Shown: piece by piece, positions 55,801 to 57,563 of the stretch
Position numbering within the stretch: the first letter of the stretch is position 1
How the letters are laid out: each line of letters opens with the position of its first letter
NCBI GenBank assembly: GCA_934047225.1
Contig: OW203988.1
Span: 5,552,229 to 5,616,228, forward strand
DNA: 64,000 nucleotides
Source of the DNA: Ypsolopha sequella
Lineage: Eukaryota; Arthropoda; Insecta; Lepidoptera; Ypsolophidae
Reading direction: 5' to 3'
Notes under the pieces: model-generated
The model's database searches: none
The model's input: only the letters and a program-made list of their open reading frames with translations
What the model was told of the DNA's origin: nothing
Position numbers and translations under genes: made by a program

Positions 55801-56590
55801 AATTTTGCGCCCGTGACGAAATCGGCACGATTTTATTGTCCTCGCAAGTTTCATGGAGCGTGCACCTTATAGCGAAATGAAACAGTATGACATTTAGCCA
55901 CGCCATAAAGGCCATAAGTAGAAATACAAGAAATCTAGTCATGAATAAAATGTCGACCTAAAGATACGCCTTCGCCCAGTAGCCGATTTATATTTTTCGC
56001 GCACATTTATATACGTAAACGTTAGACAGATTTTGCTAGTGCATACATTTTTGTAATTTATAAGAATTATGGCCATTTCGTAATTTCATAGTAAAGGCTT
56101 ACGTTGTCTGAGATAGGTTTGATTCCCACCGGAGCCCAGTAAACGACTAGCCTGTTTGTTCCCAAACGTATGTAAAAAATATGTATATGGGTATGCCTAT
56201 GGGAAAGTCACTTGTTACTGGGCATAATTTTTTTCGATAGTTTTTTCTCTTTACAAATTTCTCTTTGGAGCCTAGTATTATGTGTATATTTGGAATCACT
56301 TCAAGCTTATACACACATAGGACTTTGTACCTATCCTAAATCCTTCACTATAGGAGCTAATGTAGTACTGCAAGTGTATAGCTTGATGTGATCTCCATTG
56401 CACATATAAATTACGTTACATACTTGAAAATTATAATACTCAACCCAAAAGTTTAAAAATTTCACTTGGTGCGGTGGCACCGTTGCGCGCCATCTAGCGG
56501 TAGCGTTCTCTAAGATGATGAAGTCAGTAACTTTCTTTACTTGTTTTCAGGAAATCTACTACTGAAGATGATGCTGAGACTAGGGTATAA
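10664..56590 (+). CDS. stan: Starry night/Flamingo (Celsr) 7-pass cadherin, 3' part, 42 exons
   Basis: Join of 42 exons (listed separately), 7698 coding bases, 2565 residues plus TAA, partial at the 5' end. Residues count from the first exon here. Cadherin repeats at about 1-393 with DVNDNAP, DINDSPP and DVNDNAP linkers; membrane-proximal region 393-516; EGF repeats 520-640; laminin G 665-864; EGF 870-915; laminin G 915-1085; EGF 1085-1160; laminin EGF 1160-1268; HormR 1270-1340; GAIN 1340-1815 with GPS; seven TM segments 1832-2085; cytoplasmic tail to 2565. This order is unique to Flamingo/Celsr receptors, which act at apical junctions in planar cell polarity by homophilic adhesion with Frizzled and Van Gogh. 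The fly protein is about 3580 residues, so roughly 1000 N-terminal residues lie upstream. All introns are GT-AG and phases agree throughout. Confidence 0.97.
12024..12176 (+). CDS. stan: stan exon 2: cadherin repeat end with DVNDNAP
   Basis: Phase 1 at both ends. Encodes LLTVTARDGG and the calcium-binding linker DVNDNAPVF, then the start of the next repeat (IMEDALVG). The next intron (12177-14451) holds an AAGAAT microsatellite, a palindrome near 13484-13556, a tRNA-like SINE piece at 13715-13795 and another palindrome near 14272-14340. Confidence 0.93.
12252..12274. repeat. AAGAAT hexamer microsatellite
   Basis: About four AAGAAT units in a row, directly after an A/T-rich stretch in intron 2. 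It may be the tail of a degraded retroposon. Confidence 0.6.
13484..13556. repeat. Palindromic sequence, intron 2
   Basis: CATGGATGAAT near 13487 pairs with ATTTATCCATG near 13530, and GTACTTGTA with AGTACAAGT, so the stretch can fold into a hairpin. A related piece with AGTACAAGTGTTTTATTCATCC occurs near 26080. Confidence 0.5.
13715..13795 (-). repeat. tRNA-derived SINE fragment
   Basis: On the minus strand, GGGTTCGAATCCCGG resembles the B box/T-arm of a tRNA and follows an anticodon-arm-like stretch ending in GCGAGAGGTCCC. No full cloverleaf is present, so this is a SINE piece rather than a tRNA gene. Confidence 0.5.
14452..14672 (+). CDS. stan: stan exon 3: cadherin repeat
   Basis: Phase 1 start, phase 0 end before GTGAGT. 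Encodes GATDADVGLNGRVHYEL, FVIDPASGVI and LDRES motifs of a cadherin repeat. The next intron (14673-15656) holds a 133-bp tandem duplication and a Lep1-like Helitron piece. Confidence 0.94.
14690..14755 (-). repeat. Fragment of LINE tail (VQQW family)
   Basis: Contains TTGGTCCACTGCTGGAC, the reverse complement of the VQQW coding motif found in the better copy at 37960-38165. Short and decayed. Confidence 0.4.
14818..15092. repeat. Two tandem copies of a ~133-bp AT-rich unit
   Basis: The unit starts GTAATGTAAGTATATCAG at 14818 and again at 14951, ending GGGGAAATAACAAGG both times. The second copy carries small insertions of TTATTA and ATTCT. A local duplication in intron 3. Confidence 0.85.
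15160..15455 (+). mobile_element. Non-autonomous Helitron (Lep1-like) fragment
   Basis: Begins near AATATTATAAATGCGAAAG, continues with ACTCCTTCACGCCAAAACTA and GGCTGAAACTTGGCA, and ends near GCTAGTA. This pattern is the common Lep1-type Helitron of moths and butterflies. The block ACTCCTTCACGCC recurs at 15352, so it is internally duplicated or rearranged. Confidence 0.6.
15657..15828 (+). CDS. stan: stan exon 4: cadherin linker DINDSPP and repeat start
   Basis: Phase 0 start, phase 1 end before GTAAGC. Encodes VEDINDSPPQF and the next repeat (YIPENSPIGTTV, ARDPDEGPNAEVHYSI). The next intron (15829-17798) holds repeat A copy 1, an AGGGTTCCGTAC element, a foldback MITE and GACAGACGG repeats. 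Confidence 0.94.
16037..16396. repeat. Repeat A, copy 1
   Basis: About 360 bp from ATAGTAGTTTATGCTA to GGGCCTTTACGAGCA, closely matching 18541-18947 in the next intron in the same orientation. Includes a CGTAACCGAGTAATTTATTG block. Family unknown; it looks like a non-autonomous transposon. Confidence 0.85.
16931..17225. repeat. Dispersed lepidopteran element with AGGGTTCCGTAC end
   Basis: Starts GCCAAGTGCGTTTCGGG, has GGGTTCCGTACC, a run of GACAGACGGACA units at 17136-17170 and ends near AGTACGGGACCCTA. Related pieces lie near 13446, 20335, 61585 and 61895 in this window. Confidence 0.6.
17416..17607. mobile_element. Foldback MITE (TACAAGGTGACTTTTTGATC), copy 1
   Basis: Terminal inverted repeats begin TACAAGGTGACTTTTTGATC and extend with mismatches over most of the length, so the whole element folds on itself. 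The same family is at 52774-53026. Confidence 0.8.
17799..18094 (+). CDS. stan: stan exon 5: cadherin repeat with DVNDNAP
   Basis: Phase 1 start, phase 0 end before GTGAGA. Encodes FSLETRQG, DLDYES, ELIIRAAS, ILVTDVNDNAPML and the start of the last repeat. Flanked on both sides by copies of repeat A. The next intron (18095-19845) has three 30-bp repeats, repeat A copy 2 and repeat C copy 1. Confidence 0.95.
18181..18270. repeat. Three perfect 30-bp tandem repeats
   Basis: The unit starting TACATTAATTGTCGTCTGGG and ending GCGTTATAAT occurs three times head to tail without change, 86 bp after the exon 5 donor. No spacers, so not CRISPR-like. Confidence 0.97.
18541..18947. repeat. Repeat A, copy 2
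   Basis: Same orientation as 16037-16396 and similar along nearly all its length, with an AT-rich insertion near 18690-18740. Confidence 0.85.
19520..19760. repeat. Repeat C, copy 1
   Basis: Contains GAGGGGTAGGCAGATACTG, CTTCTTCAGTAAGTCGCCAA and CTAGGGCGGCCTGGTCGAG. Matches 38298-38520. Probably part of a retroposon; family not identified. Confidence 0.7.
19846..19978 (+). CDS. stan: stan exon 6: last cadherin repeat
   Basis: Phase 0 start, phase 1 end before GTGAGT. Encodes LTYRILSGNNANLVLL and a membrane-distal cadherin strand. The next intron (19979-20655) holds an inverted repeat. Confidence 0.93.
20451..20567. repeat. Inverted repeat inside direct repeats, intron 6
   Basis: GCGCTGTGGTCGTTATTTGG (from 20483) pairs with its complement ending near 20545, and GCCATCTGTTGCCA..CCGACAAA occurs on both sides (20451 and 20544). 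A foldback transposon remnant. Confidence 0.75.
20656..20855 (+). CDS. stan: stan exon 7: membrane-distal region after cadherins
   Basis: Phase 1 start, phase 0 end. Encodes SVRLITEQMLLNSITVRLND, LSPLLSFFVDGLAAIVPCPK and VYVFSIQ, a region highly conserved in Flamingo/Celsr between the last cadherin repeat and the first EGF. The next intron (20856-21936) has a tRNA-like A-box piece and a LINE tail fragment. Confidence 0.96.
21125..21192 (+). repeat. tRNA-derived SINE head fragment
   Basis: TAGCTCAGTTAGTAG matches the tRNA A box, and GGTCCCGAGTC about 40 bases on is a weak B box. No acceptor stem pairing, so a SINE fragment. Confidence 0.4.
21560..21650 (+). repeat. LINE tail fragment (VQQW family)
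   Basis: GGCTGGATGAAAATAGCCGA then GTCCAGCAGTGGACA encodes the GWM...VQQWT signature seen in the better copy at 37960-38165. Confidence 0.5.
21937..22104 (+). CDS. stan: stan exon 8: pre-EGF region
   Basis: Phase 0 at both ends; donor GTTTGT is weak but the phase fits. Encodes DDTDVHGSILNVSFSARRP, conserved in Flamingo, and YYSPTHLRERVYLHR. The next intron (22105-22685) has a dispersed repeat at 22410-22520. Confidence 0.93.
22410..22520. repeat. Dispersed AT-rich repeat, copy 1
   Basis: ATAGTTTATTTTGCAAAGTA and CGTCAAATTTAAT match 51285-51360. A reverse-complement piece abuts the LTR at 10456-10486. Confidence 0.6.
22686..22860 (+). CDS. stan: stan exon 9: EGF-like domain 1
   Basis: Phase 0 start, phase 1 end before GTGATG. 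Encodes VLPFDDNVCV, CLNYEECLTVLKFGNATGF, FRPIYPVTTFTCQCPHGITG. This is the first, Flamingo-specific EGF-like module with a long insert. The next intron (22861-23563) contains a decayed repeat near 22940-23030 also seen near 13190-13300; otherwise unremarkable. Confidence 0.96.
23564..23689 (+). CDS. stan: stan exon 10: EGF-like domain 2
   Basis: Phase 1 at both ends. Encodes CDTEVDLCYSSPCINNGTC and GGYTCVCSPGFTG, a complete six-cysteine EGF pattern. The next intron (23690-24248) shows nothing recognisable. Confidence 0.96.
24249..24489 (+). CDS. stan: stan exon 11: EGF-like remainder and start of laminin G 1
   Basis: Phase 1 start, phase 2 end before GTAAGT. A cysteine-rich part (SCDINGDGTVC, GGSQCVAKREGGILCQGC) leads into the laminin G start SFPPNSFLTFPGLKMRHRF. 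The next intron (24490-24911) shows nothing recognisable. Confidence 0.95.
24912..25134 (+). CDS. stan: stan exon 12: laminin G domain 1
   Basis: Phase 2 start, phase 0 end. Encodes TSGLLLYNGRYNERHDFLA and DGSWHTIDIEY, typical laminin G strands, with an unusual Gly-rich insert between them. The next intron (25135-26172) is AT-rich and has a dispersed repeat near 25800-25850, shared with 37100-37165. Confidence 0.95.
26173..26315 (+). CDS. stan: stan exon 13: laminin G domain 1
   Basis: Phase 0 start, phase 2 end before GTAAAT. Encodes TLDDCDKRLSLSG and CANFTRKELPERC. The next intron (26316-27489) has a GC-rich repeat (26400-26455, GGGCCCCCGG) with a second piece near 26725-26780; the rest is AT-rich. 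Confidence 0.92.
27490..27624 (+). CDS. stan: stan exon 14: end of laminin G domain 1
   Basis: Phase 2 at both ends. Encodes LDLTGPLQIGGLPNIPSSF and FIGCISDFYADHKFVDLN, the closing strands of a laminin G domain. The next intron (27625-29074) is very AT-rich, with unidentified repeats near 28270-28330 and 28690-28910. Confidence 0.96.
29075..29229 (+). CDS. stan: stan exon 15: EGF-like domain between laminin G domains
   Basis: Phase 2 start, phase 1 end before GTTAGT. Encodes GCPEKRSYCSSAPCYNGGEC and FLCVCTEAYTGKDC. A partial copy of its first bases lies 27 bases after it (29257-29294). Confidence 0.95.
29257..29294 (+). pseudogene. Partial copy of stan exon 15 start
   Basis: AGCTACGTGCCTACAACGGC and CACCATCCCAGAATATCCG match the exon 15 acceptor end (29073 onwards) with one gap and a few changes. 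It even keeps a TAG before the copy. No donor site follows, so it is not expected to be used. The remaining intron to 29659 shows no identified element. Confidence 0.8.
29660..29826 (+). CDS. stan: stan exon 16: laminin G domain 2 start
   Basis: Phase 1 start, phase 0 end before GTAAGT. Encodes WRFSGDGVLSFNPLLRPIQL, WWNALSLRTRQQDAFLMSI and NSTITV. The next intron (29827-30204) carries a decayed LINE tail. Confidence 0.95.
29855..29985 (-). repeat. LINE tail fragment (VQQW family)
   Basis: On the plus strand TCGTCCACTGCTGGAC followed by TTCGCCACTCTTGGCGGTC mirrors the copy at 37976-38040. Reading frames are broken. Confidence 0.5.
30205..30477 (+). CDS. stan: stan exon 17: laminin G domain 2
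   Basis: Phase 0 at both ends. Encodes LKSGLLHYSYNGE, LADGNWHRIEIKWLG, GKILIGGPDS and GYFEGCIQ, core laminin G strands. The following intron is only 81 bp (30478-30558), the shortest in the gene part seen here. Confidence 0.97.
30559..30672 (+). CDS. stan: stan exon 18: laminin G 2 end and EGF start
   Basis: Phase 0 at both ends. Encodes DVRVGSAQSLLNRPTVRENV and DGCQSKADCMLSICPPY. The next intron (30673-31040) has a hairpin near 30880-30960. Confidence 0.94.
30885..30960. repeat. Inverted repeat, intron 18
   Basis: TTTACCCTGGCATTTAGG near 30890 pairs imperfectly with CAATACCAGGGTAAAA near 30941. A small foldback remnant. Confidence 0.5.
31041..31218 (+). CDS. stan: stan exon 19: EGF-like domains
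   Basis: Phase 0 start, phase 1 end before GTCAGT. Encodes STCTTSWDHTTCECASGRVG and CDLHPCGEHARCVTD, GYRCLCDDGF. The next intron (31219-31660) has a decayed repeat at 31250-31375, shared with 48545-48665. Confidence 0.95.
31661..31800 (+). CDS. stan: stan exon 20: laminin-type EGF start
   Basis: Phase 1 start, phase 0 end before GTAAAT. Encodes CPSGWWGVKACGPCEC and CDTDNGKCHCK, the laminin EGF pattern. The next intron (31801-32147) shows nothing recognisable. Confidence 0.96.
32148..32334 (+). CDS. stan: stan exon 21: laminin-type EGF
   Basis: Phase 0 start, phase 1 end before GTGAGC. Encodes CLPCQCYAAGSSNSSCN, TTGQCYCRSGVIGRACDQC. A partial copy of this exon, missing a short internal piece, lies 36 bp downstream. 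Confidence 0.96.
32371..32495 (+). pseudogene. Partial copy of stan exon 21
   Basis: Matches 32195-32336, with an internal loss of about 17 bp that removes the CDQCAN codons. The copied stretch is still open in one frame and keeps SSCNPTTGQCYCRSGV. The donor GAAG/GTGAGC of the source has become AAAG/GCATCA, and there is no clear acceptor, so use as an exon is unlikely. Confidence 0.88.
32649..32741 (+). CDS. stan: stan exon 22: HormR domain start
   Basis: Phase 1 at both ends. Encodes YDGCPRSFARGVWWPRTKFG and VTDCPP, the start of the hormone-receptor domain (GVWWP..). The next intron (32742-33501) shows nothing recognisable. Confidence 0.95.
33502..33611 (+). CDS. stan: stan exon 23: HormR domain end
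   Basis: Phase 1 start, phase 0 end before GTAAAT. Encodes GSSGKASRECDESQVVPWQE and MFNCTTSTFYQLRKQ. The next intron (33612-35163) carries a 5'-truncated LINE. Confidence 0.95.
33985..34790 (+). mobile_element. 5'-truncated Jockey-like LINE
   Basis: An open frame at 34029-34502 encodes LEYCSNVWNPHY, RIERIQKRF, LKDRRWLADNLLLYKILRG and NRVCRSFNTLALHDAQIDIF, the usual C-terminus of Jockey-type reverse transcriptase proteins. It is followed by about 260 bp of 3' UTR and an A-rich tail (AATAAATAAATTAAAATAAA) near 34760-34790. Only the 3' end inserted, in the sense of stan. Confidence 0.88.
35164..35373 (+). CDS. stan: stan exon 24: GAIN domain start
   Basis: Phase 0 at both ends. Encodes LTINTFVGVRLAEDLAAAC, GADVLVGEGVLLELMQHELR and LTHSQDKDYIR, matching the helical subdomain of the GAIN fold. 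The next intron (35374-36443) has repeat B copy 1 and a hAT-type MITE. Confidence 0.95.
35474..35920. repeat. Repeat B, copy 1
   Basis: About 440 bp with GATCTATGTTTAAGTCGAAC, CGAGTCAAACATC and ATAGCGAAATGAAACAGCAT. Also at 44877-45295 and 55493-55905, all in the same orientation. No coding capacity; non-autonomous transposon of unknown family. Confidence 0.85.
36086..36383. mobile_element. hAT-type MITE with 8-bp target duplication CTCTAAGT
   Basis: 298 bp bounded by CAAGGCTGGCCAAGCAC and TTTTGGTCAGCCTTG inverted ends. CTCTAAGT occurs directly at 36078-36085 and 36384-36391. An 8-bp duplication and CA-start ends point to the hAT superfamily. Confidence 0.9.
36444..36630 (+). CDS. stan: stan exon 25: GAIN domain
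   Basis: Phase 0 start, phase 1 end before GTAAGA. Encodes NTILDSTYTLEWRHIRQLT and GIELLLHKFDKYIAVLAES. The next intron (36631-37337) has a piece of the repeat shared with intron 12 near 37100-37165. Confidence 0.96.
37338..37646 (+). CDS. stan: stan exon 26: GAIN domain
   Basis: Phase 1 at both ends. Encodes VIGVDIVTAESIYGFEP, ERVILPDTSSF and SSPTVSFPKYNNYVRN. The next intron (37647-38857) has a SINE fragment, a LINE tail, repeat C copy 2 and a 102-bp tandem duplication. Confidence 0.96.
37830..37930 (-). repeat. tRNA-derived SINE fragment
   Basis: GGAAGCACGCAGTCCGAACA followed by a tRNA-like reverse-strand stretch resembles the SINE at 61310-61510. Confidence 0.45.
37960..38167 (-). mobile_element. 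LINE reverse-transcriptase C-terminal tail
   Basis: The minus-strand frame reads RSVGRPRARWTDDLKDVAGG, WMRMTEDRQKWRNMGEAYVQ and QWT. This is the C-terminal signature of a LINE common in Lepidoptera, and the best of five copies in this window. The rest of the LINE is absent. Confidence 0.75.
38298..38520. repeat. Repeat C, copy 2
   Basis: Matches 19520-19760 (GAGGGGTAGGCA, ACAGATTTCCATCTGCTA, TAGGGCGGGCCTGGTCGAG). Confidence 0.7.
38626..38829. repeat. Two tandem copies of a 102-bp unit
   Basis: The unit runs from GGCAGCACTTT to GCCATCTA.GTTTTGCAA and repeats at 38728 with only a few changes. It ends within about 30 bases of the exon 27 acceptor. Confidence 0.93.
38858..39091 (+). CDS. stan: stan exon 27: GAIN domain
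   Basis: Phase 1 at both ends. Encodes SRAVLSYIQYSRNCSQLMPL and RRWGVNITLGSPILQVALYV. The next intron (39092-39844) has an unidentified stretch near 39220-39370 and nothing else clear. Confidence 0.95.
39845..40247 (+). CDS. stan: stan exon 28: GAIN domain and first half of GPS
   Basis: Phase 1 start, phase 2 end before GTAAGT. An Asn/Gln/Lys-rich insert (QHQSNTNNHIYPNQ) is followed by PIRLQMWLDIDKDTFGSRTN and PQCVHWSTLKG. The last carries the first Cys and Trp of the GPS. Its intron (40248-41261) splits the GPS and holds a hAT MITE and a LINE tail. Confidence 0.96.
40297..40758. mobile_element. hAT-type MITE with 8-bp target duplication GTATAGAT
   Basis: 462 bp bounded by CAGGGGTCTCCAAACT and its inverse AGTTTGGAGACCCCTG. 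GTATAGAT occurs perfectly at 40289-40296 and 40759-40766. No transposase frame. Confidence 0.95.
41085..41195 (+). repeat. LINE tail fragment (VQQW family)
   Basis: The plus-strand frame reads FFQEDRQEWQNLRKTFVQQW, the same tail as at 37960-38167, ending shortly before exon 29. Confidence 0.65.
41262..41403 (+). CDS. stan: stan exon 29: GPS second half
   Basis: Phase 2 start, phase 0 end. Encodes SGEWSRVGCHTEIDYDW and INCTCNHLSTFAVLVDEVDI. All four GPS cysteines and the HL/ST cleavage motif are present. The next intron (41404-42231) holds a SINE. Confidence 0.97.
41362..41373 (+). other. stan: Predicted GPS autoproteolysis site (HL/ST)
   Basis: CNHLST within the GPS: the His-Leu-Ser/Thr triad is the known self-cleavage signature of adhesion receptors, with cleavage between Leu and Ser. 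The peptide after the cut, STFAVLVDEVDIE, would be the tethered agonist. Cleavage itself is inferred. Confidence 0.75.
41735..42010 (-). mobile_element. tRNA-derived SINE
   Basis: On the minus strand the head AGCGGTAGCTCAGGGGGTAG matches a tRNA A box, and GTTTGATCCTC is a B-box-like stretch. The body (GTGCCCGAAGTACGG) is shared with 61310-61510. Confidence 0.75.
42232..42453 (+). CDS. stan: stan exon 30: TM1 and TM2
   Basis: Phase 0 at both ends. Encodes AFSISLPLLLITWLALCLL (TM1) and HLIFCVFMAELLYLIALKAR (TM2) with a short intracellular loop. The next intron (42454-43694) holds a probable LINE fragment and a foldback MITE. Confidence 0.97.
42640..43022 (+). mobile_element. Probable 5'-truncated LINE fragment
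   Basis: The frame 42652-42882 reads DKYTQACHRRLLHEPRV, SPLPRALYYLNALPSAEP and DLFGDSLMNVYKGCLGFCES, then a stop. About 140 bp later comes an AATAAATAAATAAATAA tail. The combination looks like the 3' end of a non-LTR retrotransposon, but I cannot name the family. Confidence 0.4.
43319..43568. mobile_element. Foldback MITE with ~100-bp inverted arms
   Basis: GACTACGCATGTCAAGTTTC at the left pairs with the right end CTTCACATGTGTAGTC, and the pairing continues through the GTGTGGGTGGAC centre. No coding capacity. Confidence 0.85.
43695..43915 (+). CDS. stan: stan exon 31: TM3 and TM4
   Basis: Phase 0 start, phase 2 end before GTAAGT. Encodes FACKLIAMSLHYWWVAALGW (TM3), RELRDVNHGGLAAHLAVAYA and APAVLLALAVGHHQQQYGNA (TM4). 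A 33-bp copy of part of this exon lies 10 bases after its end. Confidence 0.96.
43926..43958 (+). pseudogene. 33-bp copy of stan exon 31 segment
   Basis: Matches 43783-43815 (GTCTCGTCCGAGAGCTGAGA onwards) with one change. It has no splice sites. The rest of the intron, to 44717, is AT-rich with no identified element. Confidence 0.9.
44718..44864 (+). CDS. stan: stan exon 32: TM5
   Basis: Phase 2 at both ends. Encodes FCWVSCHEGVVWWLVVPCSV, YAAVALICLAGATRAAF (TM5) and REHVTGFGNLR. The next intron (44865-47121) holds repeat B copy 2, a tRNA-like piece and a foldback element. Confidence 0.96.
44877..45295. repeat. Repeat B, copy 2
   Basis: Matches 35474-35920 and 55493-55905, including GATCTATGTTTAAGTCGAAC and GTGCACCTTATAGTGAAATG. 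Confidence 0.85.
46067..46143 (+). repeat. tRNA-like SINE head with paired ends
   Basis: TGGCGATAGCTCAGTTGGTAG is a perfect A box. GGATCGAATGC is a weak B box. The 3' end CTGAGCTATCACCA pairs with the 5' end instead of forming a normal acceptor and T arm. This is a SINE or tRNA pseudogene. Confidence 0.5.
46411..46685. mobile_element. Foldback MITE with ~75-bp inverted arms
   Basis: CCATATTTGAAGAGCTTATT and AATGGTATAGAACAACTTTT at the left are mirrored by AAAAGCTGTTCTATACCATT and AATAAGCTTTTCAAATATGG at the right. Confidence 0.9.
47122..47316 (+). CDS. stan: stan exon 33: TM6 and TM7
   Basis: Phase 2 at both ends. Encodes LLAVSIISLPLLCLSWATAL (TM6) and SLSAALSVAVTLHAAAAAVG (TM7), ending NPRVRGNLRR. 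TM7 is unusually rich in alanine. The next intron (47317-48761) has a small inverted repeat (GCGTCGTCTCTGTCACCGG with GTGACAGAGATGACGCC) at 48077-48126 and a decayed repeat at 48545-48665. Confidence 0.95.
48762..48968 (+). CDS. stan: stan exon 34: cytoplasmic tail start
   Basis: Phase 2 at both ends. Encodes LRCMGKKVPLVDTSVIISSS, AHNISGINRSS and RNIGISASSTTSRSTTKTSS, well conserved in Flamingo tails. A diverged copy of its second half follows at 48994-49134. Confidence 0.96.
48994..49134 (+). pseudogene. Partial copy of stan exon 34
   Basis: Matches 48832-48968 through the donor region. It keeps the CCGTACAG/GT exon end with the changed donor GTAGTC. In the source frame it has a TGA (48994+21) and later a TATATAG insertion, so it cannot replace the exon in frame. 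Confidence 0.9.
49418..49536 (+). CDS. stan: stan exon 35: cytoplasmic tail, NAGNAG acceptor
   Basis: The acceptor reads CAACAGCAG, so the exon can start at 49418 or 49421. Both keep the frame and differ by one residue (Ser-Arg or Arg before SDGQLR). Encodes SDGQLRHTSTSTSNYNTSAS, MPAYLRGFDSS. Ends phase 1. The next intron (49537-50228) has a SINE fragment. Confidence 0.94.
49850..49942 (-). repeat. tRNA-derived SINE fragment
   Basis: The minus strand reads AGCAGCGGTAACTGAGCCAG and, further on, AAGTTCGAATCTTGATGG, a tRNA-like A and B box pair similar to the SINE at 41735-42010. Confidence 0.6.
50229..50426 (+). CDS. stan: stan exon 36: cytoplasmic tail
   Basis: Phase 1 at both ends. Encodes ESRRRRKAQPDGETTTGE, DSDTDGSGARSLELASSHSS and DDDETSTRRSS. 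The SLELASSHSSDDDE block is a known conserved patch of Flamingo tails. The next intron (50427-50818) shows nothing recognisable. Confidence 0.95.
50819..50920 (+). CDS. stan: stan exon 37: cytoplasmic tail
   Basis: Phase 1 at both ends. Encodes GGGYLPNITEGAPLALAPRW, where YLPNITE and APRW are conserved in Flamingo. The next intron (50921-51919) has a dispersed repeat at 51285-51400. Confidence 0.94.
51285..51400. repeat. Dispersed AT-rich repeat, copy 2
   Basis: TCAAATAGTTTATTTTGTAA and GAGTCAAATTTAAT match 22410-22520. Confidence 0.6.
51920..52136 (+). CDS. stan: stan exon 38: cytoplasmic tail
   Basis: Phase 1 start, phase 2 end before GTAGGT. Encodes IRWSQETGSDEGPAALG, PAPLPHPDLTSDVYGG and PSLLENVHDTYVAS. 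GC-rich. The next intron (52137-53106) carries the AACCGGTT element and a foldback MITE. Confidence 0.95.
52154..52649. repeat. Element with five AACCGGTT motifs and short inverted ends
   Basis: Bounded by TAGTGATGT and its inverse ACATCACTA. It contains perfect AACCGGTT at 52209, 52230, 52527, 52582 and 52604, plus near matches (GAACCGGG, AAACCGGG). The ends suggest a MITE. AACCGGTT is the consensus site of the Grainyhead transcription factor, so it may also act as a regulatory cluster. Confidence 0.65.
52774..53026. mobile_element. Foldback MITE (TACAAGGTGACTTTTTGATC), copy 2
   Basis: Nearly perfect inverted arms of about 100 bp each, starting TACAAGGTGACTTTTTGATC and ending with the inverse, with GAATCACTATGGGGAGTCG near the centre. 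Ends 80 bp before exon 39. Confidence 0.93.
53107..53513 (+). CDS. stan: stan exon 39: cytoplasmic tail
   Basis: Phase 2 start, phase 1 end before GTACGT. The largest exon seen. Encodes YGMEDELMYGVLPTDTEK, a Tyr-rich stretch, two RDFRDSG blocks, and MLKNDYQRKME and RMSEGSDKHH, which match conserved Flamingo tail motifs. The next intron (53514-53833) is T-rich. Confidence 0.96.
53834..53908 (+). CDS. stan: stan exon 40: cytoplasmic tail
   Basis: Phase 1 at both ends. With the previous exon it encodes FPYTAEEDH, conserved in Flamingo, then QSPQIRSSELVHA. The next intron (53909-54458) shows nothing recognisable. Confidence 0.92.
54459..54513 (+). CDS. stan: stan exon 41: near C-terminus, optional stop
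   Basis: Phase 1 start. Encodes EPPQQMGAPLASMGETS. The donor GTAAAT starts at 54514. If it is used, the frame goes on in exon 42. If not, the GAG codon is followed at once by TAA (54515-54517), giving a tail that ends GETSE. The next intron (54514-56550) has inverted repeats and repeat B copy 3. Confidence 0.88.
55257..55330. repeat. Inverted repeat arm, left (last intron)
   Basis: GTGGAGACCACATCAAGCTA, ACTTGCAGTACGACATTAGC and ATAGGTACAAAGTCC are the inverse of 56320-56398, about 1 kb downstream. Confidence 0.85.
55493..55905. repeat. Repeat B, copy 3
   Basis: Matches 35474-35920 and 44877-45295 (GATCTATGTTTAAGTTGAAC, CATGGAGCGTGCACCTTATA). Confidence 0.85.
56320..56398. repeat. Inverted repeat arm, right (last intron)
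   Basis: Inverse of 55257-55330; reads GGACTTTGTACCTATC, GTACTGCAAGTGTATAGCTT and GATGTGATCTCC. Ends 152 bp before the last exon. Confidence 0.85.
56551..56590 (+). CDS. stan: stan exon 42: C-terminus with PDZ ligand ETRV
   Basis: Follows TTGTTTTCAG and continues the frame from exon 41: KSTTEDDAETRV then TAA at 56588-56590. The acidic end with a T-x-V terminus resembles the fly Flamingo end DDETTV and fits a class I PDZ ligand. This spliced form is taken as the main one because of that likeness. Confidence 0.9.
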
Positions 56591-57403
56591 CTTTATTCAA
56601 AGTACAAGATTTCCATTGAATCTCAATTAGATGTATTGTAATCCTTATTCTTTTAGTTATAGGACTCAGTTTTAGATAATTTTATTTTGTACAAAGACTG
56701 CGCTACACAATCAGAACCCACTGCCATAGTGTTTCATATTTTGTAACGATTTATTTAATTATTTAGGTACTGTATTCTGGTATATTATGAATTCATAATA
56801 TTTAATTGTATAAAAACATAAGTTAAGTAAAATACTCATTTGCTGCAATCGAAAAGATATAAAATAAGGTTTCTTAAAATTTTAAAGAACAAGCGTTAAT
56901 CAATCAGTTAAGTAGCCTTATTTCTGATTTGGTTTTTTGTAATCTTAAAGTTCTTTATTTACTTAGATGGTAATACAAAAATATTGGGTTCCTACTCATC
57001 GATACGGAACCCTTTTGAAACGGGTACGTGCAAATTTAGTGCGTCTGCTTCATAGAATTATTGTTTTAGAAAATATTTATGTACTTCTTTAGACTAAATA
57101 TCCAAAGTCAATGTGTATATAATAAAATAGATAAAACAATGTAAGTAAGTAATTAGTTGATAAATTTGACTCAACTGTATCATGAATTCATGACTTTATA
57201 GTATTTTTGTATGGAAATTGTTTAAATTCTGAAATCCAGTCACATTACATAGATATGATATACAATAACCACAATCAGGTTCATATATCCAACATATATA
57301 AGTATATGTTACATATAACATAATATGTAGGTATATTAGCAGATTTTACAGATTGTTTCATCAGATCCTTTCAGCCCGGGGTTAGTGAAAAACACCCAAT
57401 AAA
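56591..57403 (+). other. stan: stan 3' UTR (extent inferred)
   Basis: Non-coding sequence after the stop. AATAAA signals stand at 57121-57126 and 57398-57403, and another at 57869-57874. The true poly(A) site cannot be chosen from sequence alone. Confidence 0.5.
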
Positions 57404-57563
57404 TTGTTCCCAGCTAAAGATAATGTACCACAAATAATACATTTTATACTAGATAACGGTTTTTTATCACATTAATAGCAGATTCAAAGTTATTAAATAT
57501 TTCTTATTTAGTCCTTTCCAACGAAACTTTGCGAGTAATTTAAAAAACGAGTAATTTAAAGCT

